From assembly GCA_017547805.1 (NCBI GenBank), contig JAFYOR010000028.1:102789-166788 (forward strand): a DNA stretch of 64,000 nucleotides. The letters run 5' to 3'. The position numbers and the translations under genes are program-made. This document shows positions 50,761-59,542 of this stretch, piece after piece. The DNA comes from Clostridia bacterium. Its GTDB lineage: Bacteria > Bacillota > Clostridia > Christensenellales > Aristaeellaceae. Each line of letters opens with the position of its first letter. Position 1 is the stretch's first letter. Under the pieces are notes generated by a model. It was not told where the DNA came from. It did no database searches and saw only the letters and a program-made list of their open reading frames with translations.

Positions 50761-51744
50761 TTACACATTCTTGACCATGATTGCAAAGTAACGCGCGGGT
50801 CGGAAGCCCGTCTTCAGATACAGGCGCTGCGCGTGGTTTTCCGTACCGGTGAAAAGCGTGGAATACGCTGCGCCAACCTTGATAAACTCACCCATCAGAT
50901 CATTAAACAGGACGCCTGCGATGCCGCGGCGCTCATAGAGCGGATCGGTACAGATGCCCGTGAACCAGCCGCGGCCGTTTTCCTGTCTGTCCACAGGACC
51001 GGTAAAGCCGACAATGTGACCATCCGTCACAGCCGCAAGGATCGGGCGCGGATTTTCCTTCGCCGTCTCCTCCCTGAGCACCATACGCCAGTATTCGCTG
51101 CCAACGCGGTCGCACATCCCGTCAAACTCGGCGCCAATCGTTGTGTCGTAAAGCCCCGCCGCAATGCCCTGCTTAAAAAGCTGCGCGCGCTTTTCCTCGA
51201 CCTCCGGCTTCTTTTCGTAATCGGCCAGATTCAGATACATCGCCACTTCGCGGACATAAACGCCGTAGCCGCGCTTTTTTAGGAACTCATATCCCATGCA
51301 TCCTTCGTCCATGCCGGGCATGTTGTTATGCTCGTGACCCGGCGTGCCGGGAATCACCCAGTCAAGATTGATCGGACAGAGGCTGGATACGGAGAATTTC
51401 TTCTTGCCCATTGCGGCAAAATGCGCCTCAAACGCATCAAGCAGCGCGCTGCCCACGCCCTGTTTTCTCTTTTCCGGGGCAACCATCACCACGGAAAGAT
51501 ACGCCGGCGTATTTTCCTGCGTCTGTCCGGGAAGAAAGCTGGTCAGGCAGCAGCCCGCAAGAAATCCGCAGAGCACGCCTGCTTCATGCGCGACAAAGAC
51601 TTCCGCGCCCGCCTGCTGCAAAAACTTTTCTTCAAAGTACTCCGCCTTCAGCGGCCGGTAAAGCACTTCCTCCCTGCGGACACAGCCGTTCCACAACTCA
51701 ATAATCGCAGGAAGATCGCCTTTTTCAAACGTTCGGATATCCAT
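50761..51744 (-). CDS. GNAT N-acetyltransferase (two GNAT units)
   Basis: A 327-residue protein with two acetyltransferase folds. The first has the acetyl-CoA loop VAPEKRKQGVGSALL (Q/RxxGxG, about 91-105); the second has TDPLYERRGIAGVLFNDLM (about 265-283) and ends FTGTENHAQRLYLKTGFRPAR, the classical last GNAT strand. Substrate unknown. AAGGAGGAGAAAC precedes the ATG. Second gene of the MATE-GNAT-PIG-L-namZ operon. Confidence 0.88.
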   Translation of the reverse strand: MDIRTFEKGDLPAIIELWNGCVRREEVLYRPLKAEYFEEKFLQQAGAEVFVAHEAGVLCGFLAGCCLTSFLPGQTQENTPAYLSVVMVAPEKRKQGVGSALLDAFEAHFAAMGKKKFSVSSLCPINLDWVIPGTPGHEHNNMPGMDEGCMGYEFLKKRGYGVYVREVAMYLNLADYEKKPEVEEKRAQLFKQGIAAGLYDTTIGAEFDGMCDRVGSEYWRMVLREETAKENPRPILAAVTDGHIVGFTGPVDRQENGRGWFTGICTDPLYERRGIAGVLFNDLMGEFIKVGAAYSTLFTGTENHAQRLYLKTGFRPARYFAIMVKNV

Positions 51745-51756
51745 GTTTCTCCTCCT

Positions 51757-53127
51757 TTATGCATGATGAGAAAGCCACTTTTCTCCCTTGACGCGAATGC
51801 GCAGCATCACCGCGCGCACCAGCCATTCCACCATCATGCCAACCCACACGCCCGGAACACCAAGCCCCATGACGATGGTCAGCAGATAACCGATAGCAAT
51901 ACGACCGATAAACAGCGAAACAACGGATACCACCGTGGAATACATCACGTCGCCCGACGCACGCAGCGCCATCGGCGTAATATATCCGTCGCTCCAGATC
52001 GTCGGCATGCCGACAGAAGCGATCAGCAGACAGGTATAGATGATGGGGGTTGCCTGTGCGCTGGGCTGGTACATATACAAAAGCGCAGGCAGCAGCGGAA
52101 TGATCAAGGCACAGGTTGCAAGCAGGATGAACCGTCCGACGACGACAAACTTCTGGCAATACCTGCGGACCATCAGATACATGCCGGCGCCGAAGCACTG
52201 GCCGCAGACCGTGCTGGCAAGGGATGTCACCGCGTTGCCCGTCACGTTGTAGAGCATCAGCACGGAGTTGGCGACGCCGTGCGCAGCGAGATCCGTCGTG
52301 GTAAGGCGCGCCAGATAAATCTGAACCAGCAGCATGCCGCCCTGGAACAGCGCCGACTCGGAAGCAATCGGCAGGCCGAGCGCGACAATCTCACGCGTGA
52401 TACGTTTGGAGAAATGCAGCAGATGCTTGGGACGCACATGATGCTCGTTGTGGATGACCAGCATCCATACCAGCGCCAGCGCAGCGCCGATCATGCGGGC
52501 AACAATATAGGAAAGACCCGCACCGTCAATGCCCATCTTCATGATGTTGATGAAGGTAAAGCTGCACACCAGATGCACGACGTTGATCACAACGGTCAGC
52601 AGCAGGCTCGATCTCGTATCGCCAAGGCTTCGGAAGGTATTGAACACCGCATTGAACAGCGCATACGGAATAAAGGAAACCGCAATCAGCCGCATATAGC
52701 GGATGGAATACTCAACAAGCAGCGGCTCCGCAGCCGGATACAGCGTATTGACCAGAACGGTAGACAGCGCAATCAAGCCGATGGCCAGCACAAGCGCCGT
52801 CGAGCCGCACATGGCGATCGTTCCGCCGATGGCGTGACGGATGCCATGCTCATCGCCGTGTCCCTTCGCCCGGGCAATCACAATGGATCCGCCGATGGCA
52901 AAGGAATTGAACACCAGCGCGACGATGGAGTTGATTGAGCCGACCATATTCGCCGCCGCAATCGCCGCCTCGCCGGTGGAGGAAACCATGGCGGTTGAAA
53001 GCATATTGATAAATACGATAAAGAACTGGTCAACCACCAGCGTGAAGAACATGCCGCGCAGCTGTTTGTAGGTAAACAGATCGGAGGTAAATGCATCCTC
53101 CAGCCAGCTGTTCATTTTTCGAATCAT
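51757..53127 (-). CDS. MATE-family efflux transporter
   Basis: A 456-residue transporter with twelve predicted spans in two homologous halves. The N-half contains FFTLVVDQFFIVFINMLSTAMVSSTGEAAIAAANMVGSINSI and the C-half the repeat ATTDLAAHGVANSVLMLYNVTGNAV, both typical of MATE proteins that export cationic or toxic compounds with H+ or Na+. The start at 53127 is chosen for AAAGGGGA six bases upstream; the open frame extends further but through the promoter. First gene of its operon; linkage to namZ suggests export of a wall-related or toxic product. Confidence 0.9.
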   Translation of the reverse strand: MIRKMNSWLEDAFTSDLFTYKQLRGMFFTLVVDQFFIVFINMLSTAMVSSTGEAAIAAANMVGSINSIVALVFNSFAIGGSIVIARAKGHGDEHGIRHAIGGTIAMCGSTALVLAIGLIALSTVLVNTLYPAAEPLLVEYSIRYMRLIAVSFIPYALFNAVFNTFRSLGDTRSSLLLTVVINVVHLVCSFTFINIMKMGIDGAGLSYIVARMIGAALALVWMLVIHNEHHVRPKHLLHFSKRITREIVALGLPIASESALFQGGMLLVQIYLARLTTTDLAAHGVANSVLMLYNVTGNAVTSLASTVCGQCFGAGMYLMVRRYCQKFVVVGRFILLATCALIIPLLPALLYMYQPSAQATPIIYTCLLIASVGMPTIWSDGYITPMALRASGDVMYSTVVSVVSLFIGRIAIGYLLTIVMGLGVPGVWVGMMVEWLVRAVMLRIRVKGEKWLSHHA

Positions 53128-53211
53128 GATGATCCCCTTTACAAAATGGTTGTTTGATTCAGACGGGCTGATCATTTTCTCATCCCGGAAAAACCGGAAA
53201 ATGACAAATAT

Positions 53212-53240
53212 AGTATAGAACAAATATGGTTTTACAGCAA
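53212..53240 (-). promoter_or_regulatory. Promoter of the MATE-GNAT-PIG-L-namZ operon
   Basis: Minus strand: TTGCTG (53235-53240), 17 bases, TATACT (53212-53217). A CCGG-AAAAA-CCGG element (53186-53198) within CATTTTC...GAAAATG arms (53173-53203) lies just downstream and may be an operator. Confidence 0.65.
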
Positions 53241-53269
53241 GAGGAAATCGCGCATTTTGCTGGCGATTC

Positions 53270-53298
53270 TTGACAACAAAAGTTGTGGGTTTTATAAT
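53270..53298 (+). promoter_or_regulatory. Consensus promoter of the epimerase-nagA operon with internal palindrome
   Basis: TTGACA (53270-53275), 17 bases, TATAAT (53293-53298). The ACAAC-AAAA-GTTGT palindrome (53274-53287) overlaps the -35 and spacer, a natural repressor position. Confidence 0.88.
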
Positions 53299-53347
53299 AT
53301 TTTCAACGACGTTTGACGACCGCTATATTTCCGAAAGGAGATTTTTT

Positions 53348-54439
53348 ATGAAGATCACCGATATCCGGCTGGCGAAAATCAGCGTTCCCCTGCGCGTTCC
53401 GTTCAAGACTGCGCTGCGCACGGTAGACAGCGTTGAAGACGTGATCGTGGAAATCCATACCGACACGGGACTTGTTGGCTACGGCGAAGCGCCGCCCACC
53501 GGCGCCATCACCGGCGATACGACCGGTGCGATTCTCGGCGCGCTGCGCGACCATATCATCCCCGCCCTGCGCGGGCAATCGCTGGAAGAATTTGAGCCGC
53601 TGATGAAGCGCCTGCAGAAAGCCGTCGTCCACAACACCAGCGCAAAAGCAGCCGTGGACATTGCGCTCTACGACCTGTATGGCAAGATGCTTGGCGCGCC
53701 GGTCTATCAGCTGCTGGGCGCCAGCCGCAGGAGCATCACCACCGACATCACCATCAGCGTCAATCCGCCTGAGGAAATGGCGCGAGACGCCCTTGTCGCC
53801 CTCGCGCGCGGATATGACACGCTGAAAATCAAGGTCGGCATCGATCCGACGCTCGATGTCGCCCGCCTTTGCGCCGTGAGGCAGGCTGTCGGACCGGATA
53901 TCCGCCTGCGCATCGACGCCAATCAGGCGTGGACGCCCAAACAGGCCGTCATGCTCCTCAACCAGATGCAGGAAAAGGGGCTTGATATCGAGCTCGTCGA
54001 GCAGCCTGTCGCTGGGCGCGACTTTGCCGGCCTTAAATACGTCACCGAGCGCAGCTATGTGCCTGTCATGGCGGATGAAAGCGTATTCTCCGCGGAAGAC
54101 GCGATGACCATCATGCAGATGGGCGCCGCGGACCTGATCAACATCAAGCTCATGAAGTGCGGCGGATTGTATAACGCGCTCAAAATCGCTTCCGCTGCCG
54201 AGGTCTTCGGCGTGGAGTGCATGATCGGCTGCATGCTGGAGGCAAAGGTCAGCGTCAATGCCGCGGTGCATCTTGCCTGCGCCAAATCCATCATTACGAA
54301 GGTCGATCTTGACGGCCCTGTTCTGTGCAGCGAAGATCCGGTCGATGGCGGCAGTGTCTTTGATGAAAAGATCATCACCGTCAGCGATGCGCCTGGACTC
54401 GGCGTGACCGGCATCCGCGGCCTTCAGTACCTTGACTAA
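53348..54439 (+). CDS. Dipeptide epimerase, enolase superfamily (L-Ala-D/L-Glu epimerase-like)
   Basis: A 363-residue enolase-superfamily protein of the muconate-lactonizing subgroup. Active-site features: KIKVG (KxK base, about 160-164), metal ligands in RIDANQAW (Asp), VEQP (Glu) and MADESVF (Asp), and NIKLMKCGG with the second catalytic Lys (about 266). The following EVFGVECMIGCMLE segment is typical of Ala-Glu epimerases such as YkfB, which convert L-Ala-D-Glu from murein peptides. AAAGGAG seven bases before the ATG. First gene of an operon with hydrolase, nagA and ROK kinase, fitting wall-peptide salvage. Confidence 0.88.
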   Translation: MKITDIRLAKISVPLRVPFKTALRTVDSVEDVIVEIHTDTGLVGYGEAPPTGAITGDTTGAILGALRDHIIPALRGQSLEEFEPLMKRLQKAVVHNTSAKAAVDIALYDLYGKMLGAPVYQLLGASRRSITTDITISVNPPEEMARDALVALARGYDTLKIKVGIDPTLDVARLCAVRQAVGPDIRLRIDANQAWTPKQAVMLLNQMQEKGLDIELVEQPVAGRDFAGLKYVTERSYVPVMADESVFSAEDAMTIMQMGAADLINIKLMKCGGLYNALKIASAAEVFGVECMIGCMLEAKVSVNAAVHLACAKSIITKVDLDGPVLCSEDPVDGGSVFDEKIITVSDAPGLGVTGIRGLQYLD

Positions 54440-54448
54440 GGAGGAAAG

Positions 54449-55486
54449 ATGATGACACCGTGGAAACTCGTCAATACGCCTGAGGAGGCAGGACTCTCCT
54501 CCCGCGCGATGCTCGATCTCCTCGACGCAGCAAAAGCCGCAGACATCCAGCTGCACAGCGTCATGGTCATCAAGGATGACAAGCTCGCCGTCAACATGCA
54601 TTTCGCTCCCCATACGCAGAAGACGCCGCACATCTGCTACTCCGTCAGCAAGCCGTTTACCTCCGCCGCAGCAGGCTTTGCCGTCGCGGAAGGACTGCTT
54701 CGCTGGGACGACCGCGTAATCGACGTGCTCTGCGACAGCGCGCCGGCCAATCCGGACCCGTGGCTCGCTCAGGTCACGCTCCACCATCTGCTGAGCATGA
54801 GCTCCGGTCTGAATCAGAAGTCCGACCAGATGAATCATGTGTTTGATCCGGACGGTGCCGAGGAAGACTGGGCAAAAAACACGCTTGCCTGGGGCTGCGA
54901 TGCGCAGCCGGGCAGCATCTTCCGCTACAACAGTCACGGCTCCTATCTGATTTCCTGCATGGTGCAGAAGGCGACCGGCATGACGGTGCTCGATTACCTG
55001 ATGCCGCGCCTGTTTGAGCCGCTGGGCATCGCGCGTCCCCGCTGGGACATGAGCCCGCAGGGCGTCTGCTGCGGCGGATGGGGGCTGTATCTCCCCTGCG
55101 AGGACATCGCCAAATTCGGCGTCTGCCTCCTGCAGGAGGGAAAATGGAACGGCACACAAGTGCTCCCGCAGGAATGGCTTGATAAGGCCATCAAGGAGCA
55201 TATCGCCACCAACACCGTTCCCCGCCATCGCGAATGGAGCGAAGGATACGGCTACCACCTCTGGCGTTCGACAAATAACCGTTTCCGCGGCGACGGTTCC
55301 AACGGTCAGTTCTGCATTGTTTCCAGAAAGCAGAATATGATTGTCGCCGCAACCGCAGATACCCAGAACCTGACAGGCGAACACGACCTGTTTGACGAAT
55401 TCATCTTTAACGAAGCGCGCTGGACGCCCGCGTCTGCCGAAGATCAGCAGACGCTGCTTCGCCGCGTCGCCTCGCTTCATATCTGA
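54449..55486 (+). CDS. Serine beta-lactamase-like hydrolase
   Basis: A 345-residue class-C-type serine hydrolase. SxxK is SVSK (CYSVSKPFTSAAAG, about 67-70); the second motif is YNSHGSYLIS (about 158), and the C-terminal GYGYHLW / GDGSNGQF block (about 268-290) is typical of this esterase/D-aminopeptidase-like group. No signal peptide. It probably cleaves a wall-derived peptide or ester. AAGGAGGAAAG is followed by two possible ATGs (54449, 54452). It is the second such hydrolase in the window, but not a close copy of the one at 18537. Confidence 0.88.
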   Translation: MMTPWKLVNTPEEAGLSSRAMLDLLDAAKAADIQLHSVMVIKDDKLAVNMHFAPHTQKTPHICYSVSKPFTSAAAGFAVAEGLLRWDDRVIDVLCDSAPANPDPWLAQVTLHHLLSMSSGLNQKSDQMNHVFDPDGAEEDWAKNTLAWGCDAQPGSIFRYNSHGSYLISCMVQKATGMTVLDYLMPRLFEPLGIARPRWDMSPQGVCCGGWGLYLPCEDIAKFGVCLLQEGKWNGTQVLPQEWLDKAIKEHIATNTVPRHREWSEGYGYHLWRSTNNRFRGDGSNGQFCIVSRKQNMIVAATADTQNLTGEHDLFDEFIFNEARWTPASAEDQQTLLRRVASLHI

Positions 55487-55496
55487 GGAGAATACT

Positions 55497-56624
55497 ATGC
55501 GCATTCATGCTCAGCAGCTTTTCACACCCGCCGGCGTCCTGCGCGACCGGATCATCACCATCGACGATGGAACAATCGTATCCGTTGTTCCGGGCACAGA
55601 CGCGCCGGTTTCCTGCCCGATTCTTACGCCGGGTCTCATCGATGTGCATATCCACGGCGGCGAAGGCTTCAACGCGCGCGATTTTGATCTTCGCACGATT
55701 GCGCCATTCCTTGACAAGCTCCTTTCCTGCGGCGTGACTGACTTTCTCATGACCATCTCCACCGGAAGGCGCGAGGTCATGCGCCATGGGCTGGAGGTGA
55801 CGCGCAGGGCCATGGACATGCAGCGTGAAGGAACGCTGGGCGGCGCGCGGATTCTCGGCGCACATCTGGAAGGACCATTTCTGAGCACGCAGCGGGCCGG
55901 CGCGATGCAGCTTGACATGATCATCCCGCCCAGCGCCGAAACCTACGATTCCTTCTTCGCAGGATATGAAGACATCATCCGCCTGGTCACCCTCGCGCCG
56001 GAGGAAGAAGGCGCACACGACCTCATCCGCCATCTTCGTCAAAAGAGCGTGTGTGTTCAGTCCGGCCACACCTACGCCACATACGATCAGGCGCAGGCAG
56101 GCTTTGCCGCGGGCAGCACGTCGCTTTGCCACAGCTTCAACGCCTGCCGCGGGATCCATCATCGCGAGCCGGGCGTGGTGCTCGCCGCGCTGACAAATCC
56201 CGACGTCTATGCGGAGGCAATCTGCGACTTCGAGCATCTGCATCCAGCGGTGCTTGAGATGATTTACCGTATGAAAGGTCCGGATCGGATGATCCTCATC
56301 TCCGACTCCGTGGCCACGCATGGTCTTGCGGACGGCGAATACTTCATGGAAGGCTATCACATCGTTGTCAAAGACGGCGTCAGCCGCACGTTCGACGGCG
56401 CGCTTGACGGCGGCGGCGCGTATCTGGATCAGGCTGTGCGCAACATGCAGAAAATCGGCATCAGTTCGGAAAACGCTGTGCGCATGGCGACGCAGACGCC
56501 CGCTGAGCGGCTTGGTCTTTGCGATTTGGGCGTTCTCGCTCCCGGCATGCGCGCACACCTGACCGCGTGGAACGACGCTTTTACCCCCATTTTCACCGTG
56601 CTTGAAGACGGCATTCACAGATAA
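55497..56624 (+). CDS. nagA: N-acetylglucosamine-6-phosphate deacetylase
   Basis: A 375-residue amidohydrolase producing glucosamine-6-phosphate and acetate. Signatures: LTPGLIDVHIHGGEGF (HxH metal site, about 46-61), GAHLEGPFLS (about 120-129), SGHTYATYDQAQAGFAAGSTSLCHSFNAC (metal His residues, about 187-215) and ISDSVATHG with the catalytic Asp (about 267). Normal family length. It starts nine bases after the hydrolase stop with GAGGAG ahead and is followed after ten bases by the ROK kinase. Confidence 0.95.
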   Translation: MRIHAQQLFTPAGVLRDRIITIDDGTIVSVVPGTDAPVSCPILTPGLIDVHIHGGEGFNARDFDLRTIAPFLDKLLSCGVTDFLMTISTGRREVMRHGLEVTRRAMDMQREGTLGGARILGAHLEGPFLSTQRAGAMQLDMIIPPSAETYDSFFAGYEDIIRLVTLAPEEEGAHDLIRHLRQKSVCVQSGHTYATYDQAQAGFAAGSTSLCHSFNACRGIHHREPGVVLAALTNPDVYAEAICDFEHLHPAVLEMIYRMKGPDRMILISDSVATHGLADGEYFMEGYHIVVKDGVSRTFDGALDGGGAYLDQAVRNMQKIGISSENAVRMATQTPAERLGLCDLGVLAPGMRAHLTAWNDAFTPIFTVLEDGIHR

Positions 56625-56634
56625 GGAGAGCAGC

Positions 56635-57504
56635 ATGCGCATCGCAGGCATCGATATCGGCGGCACCAGCATCAAGGCCGGTATTTTCGAAGACGATCAG
56701 CTCCTTCACAAGGCAAGCGCCAAAACGCCTTTCGCCAACCCTGACGGCGTCGTCTCGGCGATTGCCCGAATGATCGACGGCTGGGATGTACAGAGTATCG
56801 GTGTGGGCACAGCCGGTTCGGTTGAGTTTCTTCATGACACTGTTTGCGCCAGCAACCTTGGCTGGACGAATGTCAAGCTCAAAAGCCTGCTTGAGCAGCA
56901 TCTGGGGATTCCGGTCTTTGTCGATAATGACGCGCAGGCAGCGCTTCTGGCCGAATGGAAAAACGGCGCATGCAAAGGAGCGCAGTGCGCATTATATCTG
57001 ACGCTGGGCACAGGCATTGGCGGTGCCATGCTCATAAACGGCAAACCCTTTCGCGGCAGAAACAATCTCGGAGCGGAGTTTGGTCACACCATCGTACGCA
57101 TGAACGGCCCCAAATGCGGCTGTGGACGGCGCGGCTGCTTTGAGTATTACGCATCCGCCACAGGTCTTCGCCGTCTGGCGGATGGTCGTCCGGTCCGGGA
57201 CATCATCGACGCCGCCATTGCCGGCGATCCCTGCATGAGCCGCGTTTTTAATCAGTATGTCCGCGATCTGTGTATCGGTCTGAACAATCTGATCATGATC
57301 TTCGACCCGGAGATCATCGTGCTGGGCGGCGGCGTGAGCGGCGCAGGCAGCTTCCTCGCCGACAAGTGCCAAAAGGAGCTCAGGCGTATCTTTTCCCGCA
57401 CGACGGATCCGCTGCTTTGTGAGATCAGAATCGCTACGCAGAAAAATGACGCCGGCATCATTGGTGCAGCGATGCTGGCGCCGGAAATCAAACAAAACAG
57501 ATGA
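56635..57504 (+). CDS. ROK-family sugar kinase
   Basis: A 289-residue kinase. Phosphate-1 motif GIDIGGTSIKAGIF (about 5-18), DNDAQAALLAEW (catalytic Asp region, about 96-108), LGTGIGGAML, and the ROK zinc motif CGCGRRGCFEYYAS (about 160-173) plus LGGGVSGAG near 227 are all present, so this is an active-looking kinase rather than a ROK repressor (no HTH). With nagA upstream the likely substrate is GlcNAc or ManNAc. Ends the operon. Confidence 0.92.
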   Translation: MRIAGIDIGGTSIKAGIFEDDQLLHKASAKTPFANPDGVVSAIARMIDGWDVQSIGVGTAGSVEFLHDTVCASNLGWTNVKLKSLLEQHLGIPVFVDNDAQAALLAEWKNGACKGAQCALYLTLGTGIGGAMLINGKPFRGRNNLGAEFGHTIVRMNGPKCGCGRRGCFEYYASATGLRRLADGRPVRDIIDAAIAGDPCMSRVFNQYVRDLCIGLNNLIMIFDPEIIVLGGGVSGAGSFLADKCQKELRRIFSRTTDPLLCEIRIATQKNDAGIIGAAMLAPEIKQNR

Positions 57505-57514
57505 CTGACATAAC

Positions 57515-57551
57515 AACCGGGACAGCGCAGAAAAGCGCCGCCCCGGTTTTC
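57515..57551 (+). terminator. Terminator of the epimerase-hydrolase-nagA-ROK operon
   Basis: AACCGGGACAGCGC (57515-57528) pairs, with minor mismatches, with GCGCCGCCCCGGTT (57535-57548), followed by TTCTATT; convergent with the DUF89 gene. Confidence 0.8.
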
Positions 57552-57554
57552 TAT

Positions 57555-58433
57555 TCAGCTTTGCTCATCCCTGACCAGCATCCCCTGAAGCTTTGGCACA
57601 CCAAACCGCTTGGCATAAAGCTCACATTTACAAAGGAAGATATAATATACATTCTTCTCACACCTGCGCAGCGTTTCAAAGTTGGCCTGACCCTTGGCAA
57701 TGATGACATCAGCTTCATCAATTGCCGCATGCGCCTGATCGGAAATCTTTTCAAGGCATGTGCCGGCGATGCCGCTGCCGTTGTGCATGACATGCGCATA
57801 TTCATCCAGCCCGCAGGCAAGCGCGTCGTCCATCGTCGCGTCATTGAGAACAGGCGCGCCTCGCGTCACCACCGTCAGGTCACACACCGGATTCAGCAGG
57901 TGAATCTGGCGCAGGAGCAGCTTATCCATGACGATTTCACCGCAATTGTCCGTGAGATAGACCGCCTTCTTCGCGCGCATCACGTCTTTTCGCAATGCCT
58001 CGTACGCATCCTTTTCCGGCACAAAACGCGAAGACTCCTCCATCAGCGCGCCAAGCGTCTTTTCATCCACCTGATCCATCGCGCCGAAGTCGATGTAATT
58101 GCCGATCATCGCAAACTGCACAGCAGCATAGAGCGGATCCTCCGCGCCGGCAATCCTCTGCCAGACGCCCGCCTCCAGCGAAAGCATCAATTGGTTAAAC
58201 GCCGACTTTTCCCGGGAAAAATCGCGCACAATGCCAAACATCTCCCGCTGCAGCGCTTCAATTTCGCTCACCAGCACCGGCGCGCCGTCATAGGGCGATG
58301 CATCGGCTATCAGGCGAAGCATGCGCTGCATATAGGCAACGCGCTGCGCTTCTGGCGCCGTTTCCGGCGCGGCATTGAGATGCTTCTTCAGCAGGCAGCA
58401 GATGCACTGCGGATCCAGCCTTACAAAAGCCAT
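57555..58433 (-). CDS. DUF89-family protein (metal-dependent damage-control phosphatase-like)
   Basis: A 292-residue protein starting with the Cys-rich DPQCICCLLKKHL segment typical of prokaryotic DUF89 members. The DUF89 active-site motif is visible as YLTDNCGEIVMDKLL (about 147-161: Asp-Asn and Glu), then TVVTRGAPVLNDATMDDA (about 178-195) and DEADVIIAKGQANFETL (about 235-251). Members dephosphorylate harmful or leftover sugar phosphates. Start at 58433 is preferred (GAGGTG seven bases away) over 58439, which sits too close to it. Second gene after the RpiR regulator, apposite for a sugar-phosphate operon. Confidence 0.88.
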   Translation of the reverse strand: MAFVRLDPQCICCLLKKHLNAAPETAPEAQRVAYMQRMLRLIADASPYDGAPVLVSEIEALQREMFGIVRDFSREKSAFNQLMLSLEAGVWQRIAGAEDPLYAAVQFAMIGNYIDFGAMDQVDEKTLGALMEESSRFVPEKDAYEALRKDVMRAKKAVYLTDNCGEIVMDKLLLRQIHLLNPVCDLTVVTRGAPVLNDATMDDALACGLDEYAHVMHNGSGIAGTCLEKISDQAHAAIDEADVIIAKGQANFETLRRCEKNVYYIFLCKCELYAKRFGVPKLQGMLVRDEQS

Positions 58434-58453
58434 TTCCATTCACCTCAGCAAAT

Positions 58454-59314
58454 TCAGTACTTCTTTTTGGACAGCGCCTGTTCGATGATATTCTGACGCG
58501 CATCGCCTTCCTGCTGGTGCCGCCTGACCGCAAGCGCCGAATACAGGCTATCGATGATCGTATACTGGCTGATGCGGCTGGACAGCGCGACAATGTGGTA
58601 GCTTGTCTCCTTCGACGCCGTATCCAGCCGGATATCCGCCATATCCCCCAGAGGAGACCGGCCGATGCCCGTCATGCAGATGACCTTCGCGCCGCGCTTC
58701 TTGGCCAGGAAGGCCGCCTCCACGACGTCTTTGGAGGAGCCGGAATGGCTGATGGCAATGCACACATCCCCGTTCTCCAGCGCCGTACCGGCGATGCACT
58801 GCATGTGGCTGTCGCTGAATGCCGTAGCGCGAAGACCAAGCCGCATGAGCTTGTGCTGCATGTCCATCGCGATGGCAGCGGAATTTCCGCAGCCGTAAAT
58901 ATGAATGATGCGGGCGCTGTGAATGGCATCCACAGCCAGCTTGAACTGACGCTTGTCGATGATGCGCAGCGTATATTCCAGCGTATGCATCGTGCTGGAA
59001 AACACCTTTGACAGCACGTCCGCTTCGCTGTCCGATTCGCCCACCTCTTCGTGGATGCTTTCAATCGGAGAGACCAGATCCTGCGCAAGGGCAACCTTGA
59101 GTTCCTGATAACCCTGCATATTCAGACGCCTTCTGCAAAAGCGCACGACTGTCGCATCGCTCACCTGGCTCTGCTCAGCCAATTCGGTGATAGACAGGTG
59201 CACAATGTCGCGCGGATGCGCAAGAATGCAGTTGGCAATGCGCGTCTCTGCGCCGCTCATCTCGGCCAGCGAAGATCTGATTTTCAGCAGCAGCGCAGAT
59301 TCTCCTTCATGCAC
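58454..59314 (-). CDS. RpiR/MurR-family transcriptional regulator
   Basis: A 286-residue regulator with an N-terminal HTH_6 domain (ETRIANCILAHPRDIVHLSITELAEQSQVSDATVVRFCRRL-type, about 20-60) and a SIS domain (about 115-250) with IYGCGNSAAIAMDMQHKL and CIAISHSGSSKDVVEAA that senses a sugar phosphate. GTG at 59314 is chosen because AGGAGGTG lies six bases upstream; the in-frame GTG at 59323 is inside that site. It probably controls the divergent isomerase-aldolase-kinase operon and itself. Confidence 0.92.
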   Translation of the reverse strand: MHEGESALLLKIRSSLAEMSGAETRIANCILAHPRDIVHLSITELAEQSQVSDATVVRFCRRRLNMQGYQELKVALAQDLVSPIESIHEEVGESDSEADVLSKVFSSTMHTLEYTLRIIDKRQFKLAVDAIHSARIIHIYGCGNSAAIAMDMQHKLMRLGLRATAFSDSHMQCIAGTALENGDVCIAISHSGSSKDVVEAAFLAKKRGAKVICMTGIGRSPLGDMADIRLDTASKETSYHIVALSSRISQYTIIDSLYSALAVRRHQQEGDARQNIIEQALSKKKY

Positions 59315-59337
59315 AGCCTTCACCTCCTGTTTTTCTC

Positions 59338-59366
59338 ATGATACCATCACTTCTGAGCAAAATCAA
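59338..59366 (-). promoter_or_regulatory. Promoter of the rpiR-DUF89 operon
   Basis: Minus strand: TTGATT (59361-59366), 17 bases, TATCAT (59338-59343), 24 bases ahead of the GTG. Confidence 0.65.
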
Positions 59367-59407
59367 GTTTGTCTGTAAAAATCACATATATACCATTTCT
59401 TGTTTTT

Positions 59408-59484
59408 GATATATATATCCCATAAAATGTTGACATTGAAAATGTTTTTTACTAAAATAGGATTGGGTTATGAAAATTATTTTC
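59408..59484 (+). promoter_or_regulatory. Promoter and candidate RpiR operators of the isomerase-aldolase-kinase operon
   Basis: TTGACA (59430-59435), 17 bases, TAAAAT (59453-59458). A 12-bp palindrome GATATATATATC (59408-59419) lies upstream and a near-perfect palindrome GAAAATTATTTTC (59472-59484) lies just after the expected start of transcription, the position expected for a repressor. Confidence 0.75.
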
Positions 59485-59542
59485 TTTTGCCATCTATGTT
59501 TTCTGTTCACATATCAACTGTACAAACTGGAGGTATTCTGTC

